NCBI GenBank assembly: GCA_963281255.1
Contig: OY725503.1
Location: forward strand, 1,860,001 to 1,924,000
Source of the DNA: Aphrocallistes beatrix
Taxonomy: Eukaryota; Porifera; Hexactinellida; Sceptrulophora; Aphrocallistidae
DNA length: 64,000 nucleotides
Reading direction: 5' to 3'
Below are positions 1-10,678 of the stretch, piece by piece. The notes under the pieces are model-generated. The model did no database searches and had not been told where the DNA came from. It saw only the letters and a program-made list of their open reading frames with translations. A program made the translations under genes and the position numbers. Numbering within the stretch: position 1 is the stretch's first letter; every line of letters starts with the position of its first letter.

Positions 1-122
1 ATATCCCCTCTGGATTCCTTAAAAGGAACACTGAATCAATACTTAAAATTTTTCATTAAACCAGTACAAAATTGATATTTTGCATTCATTATCGAGGCGC
101 GGGGAATACTTATTTTAGAGGT
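1..122. other. Unassigned AT-rich edge
   Basis: No feature recognised. It ends where the TTAA terminus of the family C element begins. Confidence 0.5.
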
Positions 123-2550
123 TTTAAGGATACCGCCATCGAAAAACTTCGCATGGCGTTAAAAAAAAAATTTTTTATTGTTAATTTCATTGTATTAATG
201 AGCGATCTACCATCTGATAGTACTAGTTGGTCGGTATTTATTTTGATTTTTATGAGTTAACCCCCTAAAGTTTAGCGTTACTAAAATTGAAAAATTATTG
301 GAAGTTTTTGACGCATTCACCAATTAGTTTTACTAATTTGATATGGACCGTAACATCGTTTTGGCACCTTTGGAGATTAAATAACACCAAGATTTAGAAG
401 AATGGTCAAATAAAATCCAAACAAAATAACTCTATAAGGGAGTCCATTTATATAATGCTCGGGAAATCGCTTGTTTGATATCAGATATTTAGCGATCACT
501 GGATCAGAAATAAAATTCTGATCGTTTCAAAAAAAGATTTGTTCGGATCCGACCATTCGTTCGTGATATATCGCTTACTGTAGGTCAAATTCGGGCATAA
601 TATCTCTATGGTCTCGAAAGAGGCCGATGTCATATCTTAAAAACTACTGAAGATATATAATCTATTATATTCTTAAATAAAAGGATATATGCGAAAATAT
701 ATAGGTTCCTCAAACATTCCATTGTCAAAAAATAAATATTTCTCGATTTATCATTGACTTTATTGTAATACAAATTATATGGAGAACTTTGAATATAGTA
801 TTAGAAAATGGCGAATCTAATCATTAAATATGTATCAAAATGTGACTATTATGCTAAATAATGAATACAAATGTCGGTAATAATCTGTACAGAAAATTGA
901 AGAACTTTTAATACTTATTTTGAAAGTTCTGGCCTTGGACCACGCAGATTCGGTCAAAAACCCCCATTTAGGGTCCAAAAAGAGATATCTCTCTATCTCT
1001 GTAAATATAAGTCCAAATTCTTAGTTCTCACTTCCTAATATACTTTTTATGAGTGCACATATATGATTTTTTGATAATAATTGCACTACACCAAATGGAA
1101 TGTTAAGTTTTAGATTTTTGTAATATGATGACGTAGAATTTTTCGAAAATTCTAACTTGGAAACTAAAAGTCGTAGATTTTCGCTCTAACTTCCTAATAT
1201 ACTTTTTGGAAGATCTTTATTCATTCTAAACTGTCGGATTATACTTCGTAGTGCTAGGAATATGAATTATTATTCACAATTATCTCAAAATATTCGGGGT
1301 CAGGGGCCTCAAGGAAATTTGTGGATTTTCAGGGTACTCTTGCTATTTTTTGTAAATATTTGGTTCGAATATACCTAAATCAGCAGTATAAATGCGAATA
1401 AATGTCTGTGAATGCTTTTGTTTATTTTTAATAACTCATTTTACATTCTTCTTGAATTCTAAACTCAAAATCTCTACATCTCGGGACATTAAAATTTCGA
1501 AATTGACCATCTTTACAGAATTTTAAGTCAAAATTGGTTTGAGATAGAGGTTTGAACATTTCAAGAGTTGTTCCATATCATTTGGCAACGTAGGACCACT
1601 TTATTTTCGATATCTTATAACTTGGTGATTTTATTCTTGATTTCCTAAAAAAAACAGACATTTTTCGCCCTTTTTGGCCATTTTTTTCGGACACCGATAA
1701 AATTTACAATTTTTCTCATTTTAACTTTCTTTTGATCCCATGAAGTGGCAAATATGATAGACTATCTATGATTCGATTTGGAAGCATTTGTTTCCTTGGT
1801 ATGTTCTAAACAATTCCTTGAGTTGCAGAATTTGTACCATAAAGATGTGCTAGCGATAAACAAAAAAACAGAATTGGAGACACTGTATCTCAAAAACTAG
1901 AAATGAGAATCAAAAACGGTTTGATATGTGCAAGTACACTTGAACTTCTCTTATCCGGACCTCTGGTATCCGGGTACCTCTCTCAACCGGGCAGCCCTTT
2001 CGACATTTAGGCAATATGCATTGTCCTATTTTCAAGTCAATTATTAACCACAATTCCAGCAATCATTATCATGTAATATTATTTAATGAACTTTGATAAT
2101 GAATTTGGAAGAAATTGCGACATCTAATATATTCAGGGGTAAATACTGCTTAAAATGTATTAATCAATCGCAATGGAATAGTTTCTTTTCCTTTATAGAA
2201 TATCTATTTTACAATCACCTCTCTTATCCGGAACGCAAATTTTGATAACCCTTAAGTTCCGGGCACTAGAAATTGTTTAAACTCACCCATTATACAATTT
2301 GACAGTTTTAACACTATAAACTGCTATTCAAGTTGATTTCTGAGTTACGGGCACCTCTCTTATCCGGACCTCCGATATCCGGATAAATTCTGTTATCCGG
2401 GCACCCTCTGGTCCGGTACTGCCGGAATAAGAGAGGTTCGAGTGTATTTCTAGGCGGAAATACCTGCCCACGCTTAACATCTTTTATAGCTCTACTTTCA
2501 TCGTATGCTGTAAGCCAAATCATATAGTTTTTCGAGGGCGGTATCCTTAA
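123..2550. mobile_element. Family C: 2.4-kb TTAA-ended non-autonomous DNA transposon, copy 1
   Basis: The left end reads TTAAGGATACCGCC and the right end is its reverse complement, so both termini carry TTAA, the target used by piggyBac-type elements. The same sequence recurs at 44819-46755 in the other orientation, and in broken form at 33970-34745, 46880-47458 plus 49385-49650, 50145-51598 and 51600-54811. No copy contains a convincing reading frame, so this is a non-autonomous family. A smaller MITE (1937-2444) is nested in it; the flanking halves rejoin when compared with the copy at 44819. The superfamily is inferred only from TTAA and the inverted termini. Confidence 0.8.
1937..2444. 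mobile_element. Family D pogo-like MITE, long copy
   Basis: Ends CACTTGAACTTCTCTTAT and, at the right, the complement of CACTCGAACCTCTCTTAT, with TA on both sides (1935-1936 and 2445-2446). TTATCCGG blocks recur inside. The 98-bp copy at 8833-8930 has the same ends. TA target and short imperfect inverted repeats fit pogo/Tigger-type MITEs; no coding sequence. Confidence 0.75.
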
Positions 2551-2744
2551 ATCAATCTTCGAAATTCATCATTTAATTTTTCAGCGCAGAAACCACGGTA
2601 ATCACTGTTTTTCTTGAGTCTAATGGAGTCAAAATATGTTGTTTTGAAACGAATATTTGCTAAATTCATTTCGAACGAATATTTAATATTTTACATAATT
2701 GTGTCATCCCTACTCTCTGATATACATTACTGTTGGATTTTCTT

Positions 2745-3116
2745 TATCCGAGCGGTATGAATCTTCTTTGCATTGTTATTAGGCCGGTAGTGCATCAACA
2801 GAACCAACAGATCAGTATCCTCTCCTATGAGAGTTGTTGTCTTGAAGTATGCCATTGATACCATTGATACACTGCCTTCACAATGTCAACATCGGCACCC
2901 TGCCTGCATCACAATCTTTCTCACATAGGTTAGAAATGAGACGGATGAGGTCTGTTTGTTGGCTTGATTAGTAATGGAATCTTTCTTATTCACAATAAGG
3001 AAGGTTAACTTGGTGATATTTATACTGTTGCCAACCCGATTTCTTCCTCACCATTGCCGATGGGCGGTGTCATTTGCCTCGACATAGCCATCAACTACGG
3101 CATTTCCATAGTGTTC
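2745..3116 (-). pseudogene. Fragment of a repetitive invertebrate protein with GEDTDLLVL motif
   Basis: Read on the minus strand from 3116, one frame stays mostly open for about 120 codons with two stops. It contains VVDGYVEANDTAHR, an NQANKQTSSVSF stretch, and near the end IGEDTDLLVLLMHYR followed by NNNAKK. This order matches, from memory, a family of uncharacterised proteins found in many copies in invertebrate genomes, in which the acidic GEDTDLLVL stretch looks like the metal-binding part of PIN/FEN-type nucleases. The function is inferred, not shown. The fragment lacks both ends and has stops, so it is dead. A second fragment, from the C-terminal part of the same kind of protein, lies at 63560-63974. 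Confidence 0.5.
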
Positions 3117-4489
3117 TATAGTGAAATATATATAGTCAACTGAACTATAGGTCCTGTATTGAGTCAATATTATTCAATACATAAGGGAAACTCCATCTAG
3201 AACGTAATATTTTATTTCTGTAACAGATTCGGTCTCCACCATCTGAATGAATTTTGAGATGCTTTTTCAGAGCGTCACAAAATTGTGACCCATTTGGATA
3301 CCATAACTGATTGTTATCCTCAAATAGTAATGAGTGTATAGCGAAAATTCATAGTCTATTACCTCATTTAACGAAAGAACTCCTAATTGCGTAATTAAAA
3401 AGAAAATCGGAAAAACAAATCTTGGTCAATTTGGAGATCGGAATCATCACCATTCCAGGCCGTTACGAGGGAGGACTCAAAATATTTGTTCAAAATAGTC
3501 AATATGCAAACATATTATTGGAATTTTGATGCTGAGCAAAAAATAAAATTGGTTTGCAATCATTTGAAAGGTGAATCTCAGCTGTCAAAACCGGCGATTT
3601 CTATACTCTAACGACGAGATTATGCTAGCCTACTTTCTGATACTTCCATTGCAGCAAATCTTTAGCATGCTATTCCTAAGATATGATTCTAGGGAAATGA
3701 TATAAACAATTTATTGCAATTTCAAGGTATATAGCTAGTGCCGTATTGAGTGCGGCACATGTACCCAAGGTCTCAGCACTAATTATTTTGTGCTGCACCT
3801 TGGTCGCACCCTAACTAGCAGCATCCTAAATAGAGTTGGCTACCCACCTGCATGCATCTATTGACTCGACCTTTTCTTGGGAGATTCGCTGCATCAGTCT
3901 GTTGGAATATTGTATCAACTATTGTGCCTAAGAGATCATCTTTCAGAAACTAGAACAATAAATAAATGCACCTAGTGGACTACGATTTCTGAGACTTTTC
4001 CTCCCAGTAACAAAGGAGTGGATTACTAACTAAAAATCAAATATTTGAGCATCACTACGGAACCTGAAAATATGGGTCTTGGCTTGAGTACATAGTAAAG
4101 AACAAGGATACAGCTTGTCAGGAAGAAGCGACTGACTCTCCCATCATCTAATATCATGAAATATTATACATATTAGCACTAATTCTAAAAAGTGTCTGGT
4201 ATGTGGGAATTCTCAATTTCTAATAACAATGTAATTACTACCGTAATAATTGGAATTAATAAAACCTAAGAATAAATAGAAATTAATAGAATTTATAGTT
4301 AATACGTAGGTGTTTTAACGAAAATTAATTATCATGCGCTACTATTTTATTATCATTTCAACTCGCTCTATCTAGTTTGACTGGTGACTATCATTAATCA
4401 TATGGAGAGTTGACAGTCTTAAGAAATGTATTCTGACATTGACAGTGAAATGTATATATATTATTCCTTGACGTTTAATTAAGCCCCAA
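3117..4489. other. Unassigned stretch, no gene seen
   Basis: AT-rich sequence with no long open frame, RNA gene or clear repeat end recognised. It is probably old, decayed intergenic or TE DNA. Confidence 0.4.
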
Positions 4490-4690
4490 CCCAGCATTAG
4501 TGACTAATTCAAATTTCATTAACGGATTTGCGTACTTTGATACCATATTCATTATGCTAGTAATAAATTCCCAAGCCCTGCTTTGCGTGGTTGATGATCT
4601 TGGCAGTTAATGTATAGTTCAACCATTTTCGCCGCATCCCCTGTCCATTTTTAGAATTAGATGGTTGGCTTTATACAGAGGGCTATTGTG
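4490..4690. mobile_element. Family B foldback fragment (right-arm end)
   Basis: Degenerate match to the outer part of the right arm of the foldback elements at 9363-10280 and 22605-23638: shared order of a GACTAAT box, TTTGATACCATAT, a GTATAGTTCAACCATTTTC block and the terminal GGCTATTG. Confidence 0.55.
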
Positions 4691-4825
4691 GTACATATTT
4701 TGTTTGTTATTGCTTACAATAGAATCGTAAAGCGCAAAAAATTCAGAAAGTATCCCAGATATAGTGTTACGAGTATTGCTATATTTAGATTGCGGAAACT
4801 ACAATATAATATACAAGGACCTATG

Positions 4826-4868
4826 GTTCCATCCAGGCGTATGAGGCGCGCCTACAGGCGCGTAAATT
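4826..4868. mobile_element. Remnant of GC-rich hAT MITE
   Basis: Short run with CATCCAGGCGTATGAGGCG and GCGCGCC palindromes, matching the right end of the MITE at 20694-20898. The rest is lost. Nothing else is recognised between about 4870 and 5140. Confidence 0.4.
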
Positions 4869-5141
4869 TAAACAAAATAATACTAGGAACGCAAAATTTG
4901 CTTAAGTCATAGCCTACTCAATATAATCCTGAACCTAACTTCAAAATTTTGGACTAAGGACATAGTAGTGGATGGGGATTATTAGTAAACCAAATCCATT
5001 TTGTATTTTACCGGTAAGTATAAGCTCTACCATAGCCAACTCAATATAAGGCCTAGTATCAAATGTACCATGGATAGAGTAGAGGAAGGGATTTTAAATT
5101 GATAAAAATCTAACTATATAGCATAAAGGATATTCTTACAA

Positions 5142-5615
5142 CACTGTCTGGACAAAAGTATTCGTACACCCCAAAGTTTATCATACAAAGAGTTATAATA
5201 CTAAGCTATTTAGCGAGTCAAGGGAATTTAATTTGTAAGAGATACGCTTAATTAAACTACAAATTCAAATTCTCTACTTCAAATGCTCAGTTTATATTCT
5301 TTACACTTGATTACTCTCCCACAATGTTAAACATTTTCAAACTGTGCCACCTCAGATCACCAATGCAATCATATACAATGATGATAACTCGTGATATGTG
5401 ACATAGGGTAGCAAATGCTGAAAATAGTAAATCTTGAAGGAGAGTAATTAGGTTGAAAGCTTACAAAAAGTGAGTAATTTGAATGTTAAGAAAACGAATT
5501 TGAAGCCAGATTTAGTGTACCTGTTACTAATTAAATGGTTTTGACACAAATTGCTAAAATTATAACAATATGGGTGGAAATATTGAGGTGCACGAATATT
5601 TTTGTCCAGGGAGTG
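5142..5615. mobile_element. Family H Tc1/mariner-type MITE
   Basis: Left end CACTGTCTGGACAAAAGTAT and right end ATTTTTGTCCAGGGAGTG are inverted repeats, followed by TA. The GGACAAAAGTATT(C/T)G terminal motif is typical of Tc1-like elements. About 475 bp, the size of the copies at 7571-8047 and 41331-41805; non-coding. Confidence 0.75.
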
Positions 5616-5649
5616 TATTAAAACTCAATTAATGTTTACACATCTATAT

Positions 5650-6147
5650 CGCTGAGACGAATTGATCGAAGAAACTTCCAAGCACAGAAAGCCGATTTTT
5701 GGCATGTGCGTATCGTATTTGATATATATTATTAGACACATTCTATTAAAATTTCAGCCTTCTATCACCTAAAATGACTGAGTTATGGTGAAACTGAAAT
5801 TTCTAATTATAAAAAGGTAACAATGACGCCATAATTCCATGATGAGTCGACATTATGTTCTGAGGTCAATAACTTAGTGGAGCCATTGCCAAAAGACTCA
5901 ACTATCATCTAAAAATGATGACTCATCACTCTGTTTAGACGTCATCATTGCGCATCAAAAATTAAAAAATTGACAAATTAGATGATTTTTCGAGTGATCT
6001 CGAATTTAACTGTAAGGCAGAGGAATTTAGAGATATTATCCCACTTATTATTAATCAATATGAGCCCAAGCGCCCAAAGGGCGCCACTGGCGGACATAAA
6101 GTGTCCGCCAGCCGCACAGCGGGAGAAAGCGAAGCGTGCTTGTTTAA
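5650..6147 (+). mobile_element. Family A element with an inverted core
   Basis: The 5' part (GACGAATTGATCGAAGAAAC) and the 3' hairpin tail ending CTTG|T are in plus orientation, but roughly 5725-5900 is reversed: the blocks TTTCAGCCTTCTATC, CATGATGAGTCGACATT and GCCAAAAGACTC run backwards relative to other copies. The tail keeps the GGCGCCC/GGGCGCC and GGCGGACA/TGTCCGCC hairpins. Confidence 0.75.
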
Positions 6148-6439
6148 TCTAATCCATAATCCATAACTTCCATTTCCCGATATTAGCAACTCCTAAATAT
6201 AACAATGTAATTGAATGCAACTTATTAATTTTCGATCTCATTGAAAATAGCAAAATTTTGTTTCATTTCTAACAAACTATCATAAGATAACAGTAAAATA
6301 GATCTTCGTGCTAGCTTCATCATAACTCTTTCTATTTTTTAGTTCGTATTCTATTCTCGATCTCTTAGTCTTAATATTTTGTTTCCAACTCTTCTGTAGG
6401 AATGACGGCTTCAAACAAGTTTGATAAAACCAGAATTAA
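6148..6439. other. Unassigned AT-rich spacer
   Basis: No gene seen. Part of it (AACAAACTATCATAAGATAACAGTAAAATAG and the text around it, compared in shorter blocks) resembles the reverse complement of about 14800-14950, so it is repetitive too. Confidence 0.35.
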
Positions 6440-6695
6440 TGCTTCACTTGCTTGGGCTGCGTGGCAGGCGGACACTTTGTGTCCGCTAGAGGCGCTCTTT
6501 GGGTGCCGGATCTCACATTGACTAATTATAACGTGGATAACATCTCTAAATACTCCTGCCTTATTGGTGTAATTGATATATCACTCGAAAAATCACAAAA
6601 AAGTTCTGATACGTAATGATGACGTCGTGAAGAGTCAACCTTTTTTATGATAGCTGAATCATTTCTGAGATATATTAATATACATCCTTATTATT
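6440..6695 (-). mobile_element. Family A, 3' part plus a 5' end
   Basis: Minus-strand tail (GGCGGACACTTTGTGTCCGC region) followed by the reversed body with ATCACTCGAAAAATCAC and GTAATGATGACGTC. At 6685-6710 a plus-strand 5' end (A|TCCTTATTATTAAAACTC) begins another copy. Confidence 0.65.
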
Positions 6696-6718
6696 AAAAC
6701 TCAATTAATGTATATATA

Positions 6719-7102
6719 CAGTGGAACCTGTATATAACGGCCACCCAAAGGACTGGACAAAATTGGCCGTTATACACAGGTGCCCGTTATATTCAGGTGA
6801 TTGTCTTAATCCCCAAAGGTATCAACGTAGTGCAATAAATATCAAGTTTTTAGAAATCCCTTACTTGAAATAATTACATGAAGCTTGTTTTATCGTTCGT
6901 AACAGGTCCTGTAATAAACACATAAAAAGGTGAAAAAGGTGATGGCCGTTATAGACAGTTTCATGGTCAGTAAGGGACTACAAACCGGTGGCCGCTGGCC
7001 GCGTTGAGCAGGTGACCGCTATACACAGGTTCAATATTATGGAATTTCGGACAGAACTGTTCATTGGTGACCGTTATATAGAGTGGCCGTTATAGCAGGT
7101 TC

Positions 7103-7106
<4 letters not shown>
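6719..7106. mobile_element. Family G pogo-like MITE, copy 1
   Basis: Starts CAGTGGAACCTGTATATAAC after TA and ends with the inverted GTTATAGCAGGTTCGACT. Repeated GGCCGTTATA blocks in both orientations lie near both ends. A second copy, nearly the same, follows in the same orientation at 7144-7554, separated by a (TA)n tract. Confidence 0.75.
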
Positions 7107-7136
<30 letters not shown>

Positions 7137-7143
7137 GCATATA
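7107..7143. repeat. (TA)n microsatellite
   Basis: Alternating TA between two family G copies; TA-rich tracts are the common insertion site for the TA-targeting elements of this window. Confidence 0.85.
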
Positions 7144-7554
7144 CAGTGAACCTGTATATAACGGCCACCCAAGGGACTGGACAAAGTTGGCCGTTATATA
7201 CAGGTGACCGCATATACAGGTGATTGTCTTAATATGTATCAACGAAAGGTATCAGCGTAGTGCAATAAAAATCAAGTTTTTAGAAATTGATTACTTGAAA
7301 GTAATTACACGAAACTTGTTCATCGTTCGTAACAGGTCTTGCAATAAACACATAAAAAGGTGAAAAGGGTGATGGCCGTTATACACAGTTTTAAGGTCAG
7401 TAAGGGACTACAAACGGGTGGCCGCTGGCCGCGTTGAGCAGGTGACCGCTATACACAGGTCCAATATTATGGAATTTCGGACGGGACTGTTCATTGGTGA
7501 CCGCTATAGACAAGTGTACGTTATATAGAGTGGCCGTTATAGCAGGTTCGACTG
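7144..7554. mobile_element. Family G pogo-like MITE, copy 2
   Basis: Direct near-repeat of 6719-7106, including CAGTGAACCTGTATATAACG at the left and GCAGGTTCGACTG|TA at the right. No coding sequence. Confidence 0.75.
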
Positions 7555-7570
7555 TATATATATATATATA

Positions 7571-8047
7571 CACTAACCGGACAAAAGTATTTGTACACTA
7601 TATTCTTCCCCATACAAATAGTACTAAATTGATCTTTTCATGAAGGGAAAAGTATTCAAACTCGAAGAATTATTAAGAGTCTGATTTAAGATTCGAAATC
7701 TTCACATTCGAATTAGTAATAGTTGAAGATTTCTAACAAATGGCTCAACCCAATGAGTAAGATTATCAACCTGTGGCACAAGGGGTAGTACATCACCATC
7801 TGTATAGTGATAAAAAGGGACATATGTAGCACAAGGTGGCAGTGATTGATAATTTGAAATAATTGGGAATTAGTAATTGATTAGAAATATCCTACAATAA
7901 CTAATTCGAATGCGAAGATTTCGAATTTGAAACCCGATTAGTTGTATCACTTACTGTTTGGGAGTTTTAATCTTCATGAATAGACCCATTTTAGTATTAA
8001 ATGCACGTAAGATAATAAAGTGTGCAAATACTTTTGTCCTGGTAGTG
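7571..8047. mobile_element. Family H Tc1/mariner-type MITE
   Basis: Ends CACTAACCGGACAAAAGTAT and the inverted ACTTTTGTCCTGGTAGTG, TA outside both. The 477-bp interior is the reverse complement of the copy at 41331-41805 for much of its length. It provides the intact reference for the copy split by family A at 58177-58563. Confidence 0.8.
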
Positions 8048-8051
8048 TATA

Positions 8052-8383
8052 TGTTGCAGGCGAAATGCGTTTCAACGCGAGACACGTTTCGCCTAGGCGA
8101 TGGGCGTTTCAATACAATCATGGGTAGTTAATATATGATTATTTAGGAAATGATACGAGATTGAATCCATTTTCGAATACTCCTATTTTGAACAGCTGTT
8201 AATTAATTTATTCACATTCTGAACACTGTATTATTCATCTTCTAAATTCTACTAACATACATGCATTTGGATATTATATTTTAAAAGTATATTTTTCGTT
8301 TATTTCAATATTAACTACCCATGATTGTATTGAAACGCCCACCGCCTAGGCGAATCGCGTTGAAACGCATTTCACCTGCAACA
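8052..8383. mobile_element. Family K element 1: TGTT...AACA ends, palindromic arms
   Basis: Left TGTTGCAGGCGAAATGCG, right its near-complement ending CTGCAACA, with TATA on both sides (8048-8051, 8384-8387), consistent with a 4-bp target duplication. The arms of about 90 bp contain the perfect palindrome CGCCTAGGCG and GAAACGC/GCGTTTC blocks. Non-coding. Related by design to 22182-22592 and 35617-36201. Confidence 0.75.
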
Positions 8384-8404
8384 TATATATGTATATATAT
8401 ATAT

Positions 8405-8800
8405 ATATGTAACGAATTGATTATAGAAACTGCCGGGCCCAGAAAGCTGATTTTTGGCATGCGGGAGTCTTTTGCCTATGGTTCCACTAAGTTCTGAGCT
8501 CAGACGAAAATTTCGACTCATCATGGAATTGTGACGTCATTGTCACCTTTTTTAAAAATAGAAATTTCAGTTTTCGACCTTAACTCATCCATTTTAAGTG
8601 ATAGAAGGCTGAAAATTAATAGAATGTGTACGAGTATATTAATATATCACAAATATGATACGACATCATCAAAAAATGATGACCAATCACTGTTATGACG
8701 TCATCATTACGCATCAAAATTTAAAAAATTTCAAATTTGGTGAATTTTTCGTGTAATCCTTACTATTAAAACTCGATTAATACTATTAAAACTCGATTAA
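8405..8800 (+). mobile_element. Family A copy cut by new 5' ends
   Basis: Starts GTAACGAATTGATTATAG and runs through the GATTTTTGGCATG and GACTCATCATGGAATTGTG blocks, but the 3' part is replaced at about 8756 by A|TCCTTACTATTAAAACTC, the 5' end of another copy, with ACTATTAAAACTCGATTAAT duplicated in tandem, then a short CT run. Confidence 0.7.
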
Positions 8801-8832
<32 letters not shown>

Positions 8833-8930
8833 CACTCGAACCTCTCTTATCCGGGCAGTGCCGGACAGGAGGGTGCACGGATATCGGAGGTGCCCGGATA
8901 TCGGAGGTCCGAATAAGAGAGGTTCGAGTG
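8833..8930. mobile_element. Family D MITE, 98-bp copy
   Basis: CACTCGAACCTCTCTTATCC at the left and the exact complement at the right, TA on both sides. Almost entirely self-complementary, with the inner GATATCGGAGGT repeated. Confidence 0.8.
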
Positions 8931-8989
8931 TATATATATACACTATATCCTTGCCTTTAAATCTCGAATAATGTGTATATACATATATA

Positions 8990-9362
8990 TCCTTACTATT
9001 AAAACTCGATTAATGTATATATATATATCTGTAACAAATTGATTGAAAAACTGTCAGGCCCAGAAAGCTGATTTTTGGCATGTGGGAGTCTTTTGGCTAT
9101 GGCTCCACTAAGTTCTGAGTTCAGAGCAAAATGTCGACACATCATGGAATAATTACGTCATTGTCACATTTTAAAAAGTTAAGCAACACATATATTCGAG
9201 CATAACTCAGCCATTATAGGAGATAGCAGGCTGAGATTTTAATAGAATCTGTATACTAACATGCCTCATCACTATGTTATGACGTCATCATTACTCATCA
9301 AATTTTAAAAATTGACAAATTTGGTGATTTTCCGAGTGATATCGATTTTAAAACTAAGATCA
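8990..9362 (+). mobile_element. Family A copy interrupted by foldback element
   Basis: Begins A|TCCTTACTATTAAAACTC, passes a TA run and the standard body, and stops at AAAACTAAGA where the family B element begins. A degenerate extra 5' end (ATCCTTGCCTTTAAATCTCG) lies just upstream at 8946. Confidence 0.7.
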
Positions 9363-10280
9363 TTTACAAAGCAAAATAGAGTTTAGGAATATATTATCAG
9401 CATATATAAATATGGTGTCAAAGTACCCATATCCGTTGTTAAAAATATGATTAGTCACCATATGGTTGCGCAATAGGTTATATTTGTGACTTAGAACTGA
9501 GATGTGAATGGGTTAATACGAAAAATTTGGAATTTTTTCATGGAATGTTGGTACATTCCAGTGTTGCTATGGAAACGTGTTTTGGTCAGTTGGCGTTATA
9601 TCTTGAAAACTGCAATGGCTACACATTCGAATGTAATTCCATTTGATAGCGAATATACTACTTCCTATTAAGTGATAATATAATTTCGACGTCTAAATTC
9701 AATGGTTTACGAGATATTCGACAATGTACATATTCGTCACATTTGATAAATTTTCGAATATCTCGAAAACCATTGAATTTAGACGTCGAAATTATATTAT
9801 CACTTAATAGGAAGTAGTATATTCGCTATCAAATGGAATTACATTTGAATGTGTAGCCATTGCAGTTTTCAAGATATAACGCCAACTGACCAAAACACGT
9901 TTCCATAGCTACACTGGAATGTACCAACATTCCATGAAAAATTCCAAATTTTCCGTATTAACCCATTACATCTCAGTTCTATGCGAAAAATTTTACAATA
10001 AAAACACTTAGAAGTGCCCCTAAACGGCCTCTGAAAATCACCAAATTTATCACAAATATAACCTATTGCGCAACCATATGGTGACTAATCAAATTTTTAA
10101 CAATGGATATGGGTACTTTGACACCATATTTATATATGCTGATAATACATTCCTAAGCTCTATTGTGCTTTGTAAATGATTTAGGCAACTCATGTATTAG
10201 TTCAACGGTCTTCCTCCGCATCCCTAGTCTCAAATCTGCAAGTTACTGTGAGGCCTTATATACAGTAGGCTATGCTGCAA
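9363..10280. mobile_element. Family B foldback element, copy 1
   Basis: A giant inverted repeat: 9363-9726 and 9755-10190 are reverse complements over almost their whole length, joined by a loop near 9727-9754 (TGTACATATTCGTCACATTTG). The left arm lacks roughly 100 bp that the right arm keeps (the CCCCTAAACGGCCTCTGAAAA part). The right arm extends to GGCTATG. No coding sequence. The same structure is at 22605-23638 and in pieces at 4490-4690, 15000-15612 and 55240-56960. Confidence 0.85.
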
Positions 10281-10668
10281 CGAATTGAATGAAGAAACTG
10301 CCAGGCGCAGAAAGCTGATTTTTGGTATGTGAGAGTTTTTTGGTTATGGCTCCAGTAAGTTATGAGCTCAAACGAAAATATCGACTCATCATGAATTATG
10401 ACGTCATTGTCATATTTTTAAAAGTTAAGCAATACAGTTATTCGAGCAAAACTCAGTCATTATATGAGATAGAAGGCTGAAATTAAAATAGAATCTGTAT
10501 ACTATGCAACTATCATCAAAAAAAGATGACTCATCACTTTGTTATGACGTTATCATTACTCATCAAAATTTTATAAATTGATAAATTTGGTGATTTTTGT
10601 TGCAAAAAAGACTCCCACATGCCAAAAATCAACTTTCTGGCCTGGCAGTTTCTTCAATCAATTCGTTA
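10281..10668. mobile_element. Family A copy ending in an inverted second copy
   Basis: Plus-oriented body from AACGAATTGAATGAAGAAAC to TTTGGTGATTTTTG, then an abrupt switch at about 10607 to the reversed 5' body (GACTCCCACATGCCAAAAAT to CAATCAATTCGTTA). Head-to-head junctions of this kind also occur at 21616 and 60195. Confidence 0.7.
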
Positions 10669-10678
10669 AGGATATATA

